Source: Norana najaformis (lineage: Eukaryota > Annelida > Clitellata > Crassiclitellata > Hormogastridae). Taken from it: a stretch of 64,000 nucleotides of DNA. Under the pieces are notes generated by a model. It was not told the DNA's origin and did not search any database. It worked only from the letters and a program-made list of their open reading frames with translations. The translations under genes and the position numbers were made by a program. The DNA lies in NCBI GenBank assembly GCA_964023275.1, contig OZ029927.1, positions 9,037,720 through 9,101,719 on the forward strand, written 5' to 3'. Below are positions 22,351 through 31,047 of the stretch, in pieces; position 1 is the stretch's first letter, and the number at the start of each line of letters is the position of its first letter.

Positions 22351-23019
22351 ATAGCACAGATGAAGAGCAAGAAATCAGTAGCAGAAGAAACAAACAAGCA
22401 CATTAGCAATCAGTAGCAGATGAAGCATGCAGTTGAAGTAAGCACGTGCAGTTAAAGCAAGCAGTAGCACTTCAAGCAAGCAAGCTTGGGAAGGAATGAA
22501 GATCTGCACGATGCCTACCTTACAAGAGGATGTGAAACTCCAGCTGAAGATCATCACCTGATTTCTTTCTCCATGTGCAAACCAATCTAGATAGACATCA
22601 ACATAACGCAAATGATTACACGTATGACAAACAGCACACAGCATAGAGCTCATAATAAGACAGAGAAAGGAAGAAAGAGACAAAGAGATACACAGAGATA
22701 GACACAGAGAGAGAGACTTTCAAACCAATCAGCCACTGTCTCATTAAAGTAAAAAAATCAAATCAATTCCGTGGAAATCGAAATTCCTGATATTCGGATT
22801 CCTCCATAATTTTACAAACACGCTGAATTTCTAAAAAATCTTCAGGCATTCAGGGAATACAATTTAACATGCGTAAAAGGATCCACTGAATGAAGTAAGG
22901 CAAAAACCAATCCCCCACCGTCATTTTTAAGTAATTTTTTCTATATTTTTGGCACAGAGGCCAGAAAATTGTTTCTAGTGTGGCGGCGCAAATGGAATTT
23001 CCTGAAATCTATATCCTCC
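22351..23019. repeat. composite module, close copy of 13861-14464
   Basis: Same blocks in the same order with few differences. It carries an extra GTGAAACTCCAGCTGAAGAT stretch absent from the first copy. Confidence 0.88.
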
Positions 23020-23175
23020 GCAAAAAATGGCGAGCGATGAAAGAATTTATAAAAAATTAGAAGCTGGATTCCTAAAAACCATCTGCTATCTGGCGAATGC
23101 AATTTAACTACAATCATTAATGTATTCGCCAGATACCACGAATCATGATTCTTTCATCGCTCGCCATTTTGTGCG
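23020..23175. repeat. nested palindrome, copy 4
   Basis: Arms CAAAAAATGGCGAGCGATGA and TCATCGCTCGCCATTTTGTG. The inner arms TATCTGGCGAAT and ATTCGCCAGATA are perfect. Almost identical to copy 1. Confidence 0.85.
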
Positions 23176-24025
23176 AATTTTCTGACCCAGACAGAGACGG
23201 AGACTAAGAGTTTCATTGATGCCCATGAAGAAGAAGCAGAAGAAGAACAAGGATTGAAGAAGAATTAAGAAGAACGAGAATTAGAAGAACAACAAAAAGA
23301 TGATGATGATGAAGAGTTGGAGAAGAATAACTATCTATGCTTACCGTAGCTGGGTTCGGGCGACTGTCCTGTGAGAAGAGGATGAGGAAGAGTGGCCACA
23401 ACAAATGGAAACCCCAGCTGAAGATCATCACCCGACTTTTCCAGATGCAAACAAATCTAGTTAGACATCAACATAATGCAAATTATTACACATTCATAAA
23501 GCCCTCTTCAATGACAAATAGCACAAAGACATAATTATGAGTAATGCCTCAGCATACAGCTCATAGAGATAGAGAAAGGAAGACAGATAAAGAGACAGAG
23601 CCTAACAGATAAAATAATCAATTCTTATCATTCAGAGTCCTCATTCGGTTATTCAGTAAGGCGAAACCAATCGCCCACCGACATTTTAAAGTAATTTTTG
23701 ACTTAAATTTTTTGTCACTGGGCCCAGAAAATAATATACTCTTTTTAGTCTGGTCGAGTAAACGGAATTTGCGAAAATTTTCATTTCTTTGTACAAAATG
23801 GCGAGCGATGATATGAAGACAAACATAGCTGACAAGCAAACCCAAACAAGGTGCTCTTGTCATTTACTAAAAAAGCGTCTTTTTGGCAAAATCACTAAAA
23901 GACACGTTCGTATTACACTACTGATGTCTGCCAACATCATACACATGTGCACTTTTGTGGTGGGAAACTCATGGAGTCATCCGATGGGCCAGAAAATTAG
24001 TAGAGTCGATTGGTGTGGACCACAG
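23176..24025. repeat. composite module tail with half palindrome at 23793
   Basis: The module core (23340-23540) is followed by a shortened left block. At 23793-23812 only the left arm (GTACAAAATGGCGAGCGATG) of a fifth palindrome is present. 23820-24025 is not recognised. Confidence 0.7.
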
Positions 24026-24195
24026 CAGTCGACTGGCTAGACTGCTCGGCTAGTAATTCGGAGAGTACTTGTTCGAACCTCCTTCTCTGAGACGGTTATT
24101 GTATAGGGACCCTGAGCAAGTCCTTCATTCACAATTGCTCAGTGCAATCAATTGATGCTTAGTCATTAGAAAACGGCGCCTAAGAAATGCAGAAA
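24026..24195 (+). mobile_element. tRNA-derived SINE with V-like core
   Basis: The head has an imperfect A box TGGCTAGACTG (24034-24044) and a B box-like TGTTCGAACCT (24070-24080). The core GGGACCCTGAGCAAGTCCTT and CACAATTGCTCAGTGCAATC follows, then TCATTAGAAAACGGCGCC. The tail is AT-rich (AAATAATAAT). Confidence 0.65.
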
Positions 24196-24394
24196 TAATA
24201 ATCCCGAAGTTTCATAAAAAAGGTCCTCAGAAGTTTCTGTACATCTGAACAGAAACTCTTCAGAAGCAGAAAGGTCAGGGTAACAGACCAGTGAGTTGAT
24301 TGCCCCAAAACTCGTCTAGGTGTAGAAAAGTCAAAAACGAGGAACAAATGAACAAATGAAAAGATGATTAACATTTAAGAAGTTAAAATAGTGT

Positions 24395-24645
24395 ATATGT
24401 ATGTGTGGATGTATGTGTGGATGTATATATGCGTGCATTTATGAATGCATGTATGCATGTCTGTATATAACCATGTATGTATGTATGCATGCAGGCATGT
24501 TTGTATATATTCATGTATGTATGTGTGTATGCATATATGCATGCATGTATGCATGTGTATATATCCATGTACAAATGCATGCATGTATGTATACATATAC
24601 AGAAGTATGTACGTATATGTATGTAAGTATTGTTTCGAAATCGTA
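24395..24645. repeat. ATGT/ATGC-rich microsatellite, left block
   Basis: Long run of TATGTATGCATGCATG variants. Open frames of up to 114 codons on both strands are artefacts of the repeat. Confidence 0.93.
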
Positions 24646-24649
24646 ATAA

Positions 24650-26185
24650 AAAACTGATAAAGCGCCACTTCAAGATAAAACTCATCAGAGGCGCTCCCGG
24701 CCCAATTTCCCATGACCAATGGGGAATAACACGGTCTTCAAACGCTTGCGGAAAAGAGAGGGAGGGAGAGAGAGGAATTCCCGCCTAAGGTCACCAGGCA
24801 GGTTGTTCCACGAGGCAGGGCCAACAACGGCGAAGCTGCGACGCTGTGCAGTAGTAGTGCGAGCCATAGGAACTACCAGGTCTTCCTAGACTGCCGATCG
24901 CAGCAGTCGGCGGCCAGGGACAGAAGAAACAGGGACACAGAGTTCCCTTAGATAAATAGGTGCACTGCCAACAAGGCAGCTGCGCGCAAGGGCCAGAATT
25001 TTAAACTGGATGCGTTCTCGGATTGGAAGCCAGTGGAGTTTTTCCAGCATGAATAAGGAGATATGGCCAAACTTTGGAATGCCGCCAATCAAGCCAGCTG
25101 CAGCATTTAGGACAGACTGAAGTTGGGAGAGGGAAGAGGATCCAAGACCGGCAAAAACCATGTTTCCAAAGTCAATTCTGGAGCAGATAAATGCGTGGAC
25201 TAGAGTGATGGAGGCCTGGGTAGAAAGGGAGCGTCGGATAGTGCGTGTTTGGCGAAGGTGGTAAAAACAGGTACGGCAGACATTATTTATGTCCTCCCGC
25301 AACGTGAGCTCCCGATCCAGGGTCACTCCCAGGTTACGCACCGAAGAATGAAAAGAGACACGAGGAAAGAGCAGGGATAAATTTGCCATGTCAATTTTTG
25401 AGAGTTGGATGGAGCCACCGAGCCAGATGAACTGGGTTTTGCTGGGGTTGAAGCGAAGGTGGTTGGATTTTAGCCAGGCCTCGAGTGCCGACGATGCATG
25501 GAGCAACCTGAGGGTCATAGAAACAGCCTCCGCCGCCGTGCCATGAGTATAAGCCTGTGTGTCATCGGCATATTGATAGGATATTACCCCTAATGAAGAC
25601 AGAATGGAGCCCAGGTCAGCAGTGTAAAGAATAAAAAGGAGCGGAGCGAGGACCGAACCCTGTGGGAGACCAATGGGTACAGTGACCAGACGGTGCGTGT
25701 TTCTCCCAATACAATAAATTGGGAGCGATCAGAGAAAAAGGAGGAGAGCCAGGAAAGAAACAGGCCAGAAATGCCGAATGACCTCTCAAGGCGCTCCAGT
25801 AGGATACCATGGTCGACTGTGTCGAGGTGGCGCTAATGTCAAAGAGGGCAAGGAGTGTCACTTGTCCCCGATCAAAAGCCCCGTATGCATCGGATAAAGT
25901 GCGGGTGATGACTGATTCAGTAGAATGAATCTTCTGAAGCCAGACTGTTGGCGTGGTAGTAATGAGTTGGCCTCGAGATATTGCATTAACTGTATGGACA
26001 CACGTTTTTCAACTAGTTTAGATAGGAAGGATAGGTTAGATATTAGTAGTTGGATGGATCGTTGGTATCCAACCCAGGACGTTTGAGAGAGGGGAAGGCA
26101 ATAGCCCTTTTCTGGGAAGGGGGAGGGAGCCCTCACCCAAAGCCCGATTAAATAACAAATGGAGAAAAGGTAATAAGACATCTAT
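24650..26185 (-). pseudogene. CR1/L2-like LINE reverse transcriptase, disabled (LINE family 2)
   Basis: Read from 26185 downwards: ISNLSFLSKLVEKRVSIQL and LPRQQSGFR (fingers), LALFDISAT (first catalytic region), LPQGSVLAPLLFILYTADL, then YADD at 25561-25572. The thumb segment SVRNLGVTLD follows, and the C-terminal end reads RSFAVVGPASWNNLP and FRKRLKTVLF. A frameshift lies near 25825 and a TAG interrupts the frame at 24886-24888, so the protein is not made. The 3' end carries GGAGCGCCTCTGATGAG and AAGTGGCGC before an AT tail. The 5' part (endonuclease) is absent. Confidence 0.88.
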
Positions 26186-26189
26186 GAGT

Positions 26190-26400
26190 TCTTTGTTTGT
26201 ATGTATATGTATATATCTATCCATGTATGCATACACATGTGTATATATGTATGCATGTATGCATTTATGCGTGTAAGCATGTAAACATACAAGCATACTA
26301 GCATATGTGTGTATGTGTAAACTTGTGTGTAAGCAAGTAAGCAAGCATGCATGCATTGTAGGTATGCACATATGCATGCATTATATGCATACATCTGGTT
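26190..26400. repeat. ATGT/ATGC-rich microsatellite, right block
   Basis: Same sequence type as 24395-24645, on the other side of the LINE. Confidence 0.92.
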
Positions 26401-26561
26401 ATTCACTGTATATAGTCCCTTCTAAGAAGCAGTTGACAAAGGGTATAAAGAACCTCACAATGATAACAAGCTACTTCTATAGCGCCGGAGTCTAATGCTC
26501 AAAACATCAACCGGAGGTGCACCAAAACCAAGGAAAGCATGGTCAGTAGGACAGTCAGTCA

Positions 26562-26925
26562 GTCTATAGAGACAGCGAGGCAGCCTGTGGTGGATAAGAA
26601 AGAGAAGTCTATAGAGACAGCGAGGCAGCCTGTGGTGGATAAGAAAGAGAAGTCTATAGAGACAGCGAGGCAGCCTGTGGTGGATAAGAAAGAGAAGTCT
26701 ATAGAGACAGCGAGGCAGCCTGTGGTGGATAAGAAAGAGAAGTCTATAGAGACAGCGAGGCAGCCTGTGGTGGATAAGAAAGAGAAGTCTATAGAGACAG
26801 CGAGGCAGCTTGTGGTGGATAAGAAAGAGAAGTCTATAGAGACAGCGAGGTAGCCTGTGATGGATAAGAAAGAGAAGTCTATAGAGACAGCGAGGTAGCC
26901 TGTGGTGGATAAGAAAGAGGTGTAA
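26562..26925 (+). repeat. 45-bp minisatellite, eight near-perfect units
   Basis: Unit TCTATAGAGACAGCGAGGCA, then GCCTGTGGTGGATAAGAAAG and AGAAG. The 45-bp length keeps one frame open for seven units (26539-26853: SIETARQPVVDKKEK repeated), until a C-to-T change makes TAG. No family, signal or flanking exon supports a protein; it is best read as a young minisatellite. Confidence 0.93.
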
Positions 26926-28400
26926 GTCTTAGGTTGTGGCCGAAATTACATCACGAGACGGACTAAAACGAACAGAAGCCAGAATAGCATTCTACAAGTC
27001 CAGCAACTGAAAACTCACCCATCAAGTACTAGGGCGCTAAGTACGATCGATGTAGGCCTACTCTAAGTGTTCCATATAGGGTCCTAGTAGAAGTGAAATC
27101 TTTAAATAATGTCTACGCTGGCTGGGATTTGAACCCCCAACGTCGTGGTTGACCTTCCAAAACGCTGACTAATAGAATATCGCTCATCTCCAGCAAAGAC
27201 AAAACTCAATGAAAACTCACAGTTCAGTTGGCGTTGCGTCTGTTCCCATCGTCTTCCGTCTCCAAATGGTTGGTATCTCGTTGCACCCCGCGAAGGTAGA
27301 CTAGTTGACTACAGTCTCTGCTGGCGTCCGACTGGTGTCCTTCGAGCGACCCTGCGCCCCTTTGGCGCCCAAGGTCGCCTTCAGATGGTCAACATCAGGC
27401 GGCTCTTGACGTAGACGCGTCCGGTGACTGGCAGCGTTCTTCGACTGGCGGTTGACCGGACACATCTGCTCACTGGCGCTTCCAGATCTAGTAAATTAGA
27501 TCGATAAAAATTAAAGTAATTATCAACTAAAATAAAAAAATTAGACTAGATTTCAATAAGAATAAGACTTAATTTCAATAAAAATAAAAGTTAATTTAAT
27601 AAAAATCAAAGCAATTAATTTCATACTTAGTCAATTAAATTACAATTACATTTAAACCTGTATTCTCGTTCAGTTACGGTTACCTTTGTGCTAATTACAA
27701 TTACAATTACTTTGTGTCAGTTACAATTGAAATTATAATTAGGCCTATAATCGCGAATTTTCACAGTGCCTCTCTCTAGGTCAACTCCACTTTACTGACC
27801 TCTCACGCGTAATGCGTCTAACTAATAATTAATATATAAATGAATAAACTTGTAACTGACCCATTAAGTCTAAGACTCGGTTGCGCTTTTTCGCTGGGGT
27901 TGAAATGCCTCGTCGCTCCATTTACTGGTTGCATCGTTCTTCGATTCTGAAAGGTCCTTAATCTTCTCTGACTGAATTCTTTAAACACCTTCCCTTCACG
28001 GGGTCTTCTGTCTCACGACTCTGTGACCCCGGCACTCCCTCGATATCCCACGGCCGTAGACCGACTTTCGTATGCAGCCTAAGCGTCGGCATTTAGGCCG
28101 CCTTCACAAGGCTATTAGTTAAACACATGCCAGTGTTTGCATAATCCAACCATACAACTTATTTCTAAATCACGATGCTCTGTACACAAGAGCAATCAAT
28201 CGAGACAGCGTACAACAGTCCGTACCTTCAATGACATTCGTCTGTCCAATATGTTGGGATATAAGTTTTTCAAATAAATGTAATATACACGTGCTTCTAT
28301 AGCGACCATATGGCGTCAACCCTGCTAATTTTTCAATGAGTTTATCGGGTGAGGTCCCTGATAATCCCTCATTACCGACGCCCGTTTGAATGGGTGTCAC
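26926..28400. other. non-coding stretch with one tRNA-like head and an AT-rich block
   Basis: On the minus strand near 27110-27180 a B box (revcomp of GGATTTGAACC, 27125-27135) suggests a tRNA-derived SINE head. 27240-27490 is GC-richer and unrecognised. 27490-27760 is AT-rich with AATTAC repeats. A TATAGCGACCATATGGC motif near 28298 recurs near 29118. Confidence 0.45.
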
Positions 28401-28515
28401 TCACTCAAAACTGAAAACACTTATCTTCTACAAACCCTATCCTGATCCTTCCTCTTCCCCTTCTCTCACTTTCCGGTTCAATTCCAAACACCATCCACTG
28501 TTCAATTCCATCAGG
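28400..28515 (+). mobile_element. LINE family 1 coding-end fragment
   Basis: CTCAAAACTGAAAACACTTA through TTCAATTCCAAACACCATCC translates as LKTLIFYKPYPDPSSSP, matching the C-terminus ([17 protein letters not shown]) of the LINE at 53006-54238. Confidence 0.7.
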
Positions 28516-28639
28516 CAAAAAAGTCAATTCTCCCATGCAGTCTTGATCATAAAGTTAAGGCTATGGATATTGGTTTAACCCTCGTCAATGCCCAGTCATC
28601 AACTTGTGCTTCAAAAACAATTTTTAGATATGACTAGGC

Positions 28640-28676
28640 CTAACGTACACTTATTTATTTATTTATTTAAAGCACT

Positions 28677-28745
<69 letters not shown>

Positions 28746-29045
28746 AACCGTCCTCGGTACGAGGGTTGGTCGCATTGTAGACGATTCTTTTCCATCCACT
28801 CCTATCCTCGGTTCCTCTCAACAACTTCTCTGTGGCTATACCGGTCCATTCGCCGATGTTGTCCATCCACCTCTTCCTTGGTAAAGCACTTGTAACGCGC
28901 GCAATGTCAGTAAACCTGAATCTGAGGCGCAGATGTATATTCGCTAGGGGCCAAGATGGAGTCTTGCAAAACCTGGGATGAAGTAGTGAGTCTTAACAGG
29001 TGATTTAAAAGATGACAGCGAGTTTGCATCTTACACTTAACCAGA
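28640..29045 (-). mobile_element. LINE 3' end (AAAT tail), interrupted by a nested retroposon
   Basis: A TTTATTTATTT tail (28650-28668) and the block CAGTAAACCTGAATCTGAGG to AGATGACAGCGAGTTT match the fragment at 60970-61330. Between them lies an inserted element (28680-28882). Confidence 0.75.
28680..28882 (-). mobile_element. nested 5'-truncated LINE with (GA)n tail and 11-bp target duplication
   Basis: Flanked by AAAGCACTTGT at 28669-28679 and 28883-28893. On the minus strand a frame of about 45 codons reads KRWMDNIGEWTGIA, then a DRSGW-KRIVYNAT stretch ending EDG and a stop, typical of the extreme C-terminus of RTE-type LINE proteins. The stop is followed by an uninterrupted (GA)n run (28680-28742 as CT on the plus strand). 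Confidence 0.85.
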
Positions 29046-29094
29046 GTTCAAGATTCTGCCCCACTTAGCAAACTAAGCCATAAAAAATTTTAAA

Positions 29095-29310
29095 ATTGTA
29101 AATTGTACACGTTTTTCTATAGCGGCCATATGGCCTCCACCCGCGCACGGGTGAGATCCTTCACCACCGCTACACGCCATTTAAGGTCCCCGCGCACGGA
29201 CCGTACTAGCCCGAGATTCAAATCTCTTAAATAAGCCACGACTGGGACGCGAACCTGGGATCCTCACGCACTGAGGCTTCCTTGTGGTACGCACTTACTG
29301 ATGTAGCTAA
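29095..29310 (-). mobile_element. tRNA-derived SINE, minus strand
   Basis: B box GGTTCGCGTCC on the minus strand (29245-29255) and an A-box-like TAGCTACATCAG near 29290. The distal part contains ATAGCGGCCATATGGCC, shared with a motif near 28298. Confidence 0.55.
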
Positions 29311-30215
29311 CTAGGCCAGTAAAAAGAACACAATGACTGTACACTGCCTTTAATCGGGTAGTGCCAGTCCCAAGCCAGGATAAAAGAGGAGAGCGAAGTC
29401 AACGGCCTTTGATGCCATAAGATGTCGTTAAACACTGGAACTACTACTACATTGTCGATGGGAAGATCAGAGTGCGAGGGAGAGCCCACCATCACATGCC
29501 AAGGCTAAGAAAGGAAGTTGATAACACCTGCTACCCATGGCTGCCTCTTGGGGCTCAAGGGTTCGCTCTTCTTCTTATACGAACCTCTCAAAGATACTAA
29601 AATATGGCAGATCTTAAACTAAAATTAAATTCTGATAGAATTAAATTAGTACAAAGTAAATACTTTACAAAGTATTGTACAAAATTTATTCTCCAACTAT
29701 TAGTTATTTAAATCAGTTAGCTAAGTTTGTTCGCAAGATCAAAGGCATCAATCAAAAGCAAACAAAGCGAAAGTAATATCCAAAAGTTGTACTTGGTCTG
29801 TGCCTGGGCCAGAGTGTTTCTAACCACGGATTTTTCTCCACCCGTTGGTCCAACAATCATCGTCGTGTGCCTCGTCATCATCGTCTCGTGCAACTGGACG
29901 ACTTTAAACCAGCTGACCTATCTCTGTTCTCTGTTCAACTCTCATAACTAACAAACACTGCATTCGATCTATGGACGCTGTTCTGGTACGAGGCACAACA
30001 ACATCGACTGATTCGTACCTAGGTTTCAGAAGTAACGTAACGGCAGGGTAATTGCTTGCTTGTTACATTACTCGTTTACGACAATATACAGCAGTGTGAT
30101 TCAGAGATTGACGGAAAGAACATCCACAAAAACAGCTATCAATCAACCTCTCCCTAACAGTTTTGTTTGCCTTTGTGAGTTTCGCTACAGGCATAACGTT
30201 TTTTCTGGAGGCCAT
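29311..30215. other. no gene recognised
   Basis: Mixed-composition sequence without recognisable coding or repeat structure. The open frames at 29307-29495 (minus) and 29727-29951 (plus) have no family features. Confidence 0.45.
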
Positions 30216-30219
30216 AATT

Positions 30220-30335
30220 TTTTCTTAATATTATTATGATTATGATTATTATCATTGTTGTTATGATTATTATGATTATTATTATTGATTAGTATTATTA
30301 TGATCATTATCATCTTGATCATCATCATGATCATA
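30220..30335. repeat. ATTATG/ATCATG simple repeat
   Basis: Run of TTATTATGATTATTATGATT-type sequence grading into GATCATCATCATGATC. Confidence 0.9.
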
Positions 30336-30429
30336 GCCAGAAACGTAATTCAACAATGAATTACGTATGTAGCTGAGCATTTTTATAGCGCCCTTTCATT
30401 GAGCTCTGAAAGGTGTTGTGTGACTTTAA

Positions 30430-30792
30430 GGATGATTCTTTTTTTCAAACAATTTGCAAATAGTAGATGGGTCTTGAACTTGTTTGTGGTCAGCGAACCG
30501 CGACCGCCTTTAACAGACGTGGAGTGGAAAGAAGGGGCGCTCAAACAAATCTGCCACCGGCCACAAGACCCACTTGTCTGTTTTCAAAAGACTTGCATAC
30601 AGTAGACGGGTCTTGTTTGAGTGTGGTCAGCGAACCGTGACCGCGTTCGCCATGTGGGGAGTGAGAAGGGGCGCTGTAACGAATCGGCCGCCTTGATACA
30701 CGACACAATTGTCCGTTTTCAAATGATTTGCATACAGTAGACGGGTCGTGAACTCGTGTGTAGTCATTGAACTATGACCCCGTTTAAAGAGG
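30430..30792. repeat. 137-bp tandem repeat, three units
   Basis: GGTCAGCGAACCGCGACC (30488), GGTCAGCGAACCGTGACC (30625) and a decayed AGTCATTGAACTATGACC (30762) are spaced exactly 137 bp. Each unit also has a GGGGCGCT motif and a TTTGCATACAGTAGACGGGT motif. Confidence 0.88.
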
Positions 30793-31047
30793 CCTTGTAT
30801 CCTAAAATTTCTATAGAAATTTAGTTTCAAGAATAATTTATAATTAAACAAATAATTAAACAAAGGGGTTTAAATCAATACTCCATCCTCAATTTTTCAA
30901 TCAGGAATGGGAAGCTTGGCTTAGGACCTGGGAGGTTGCTGAACATTCCAAAGACGTTGGAGAAATCCAAACCTGCAATCAGCTACAGAGCATTGTTGGT
31001 ACGCAGTGCAGCACAGTGGGGTGTTTGTAGATCTACAAGACTGTATA

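Noticed and set aside
21629..22406. Open frames of 76 to 219 codons on both strands (Arg/Glu-Lys or Ser/Leu repeats)
   Set aside because: They are direct translations of the GA/CT foldback arms; frames are open on both strands and no codon or domain signal exists.
24375..24719. 114-codon frame rich in Tyr, Ile, His and Thr
   Set aside because: Translation of the ATGT/ATGC microsatellite; comparable frames exist on both strands.
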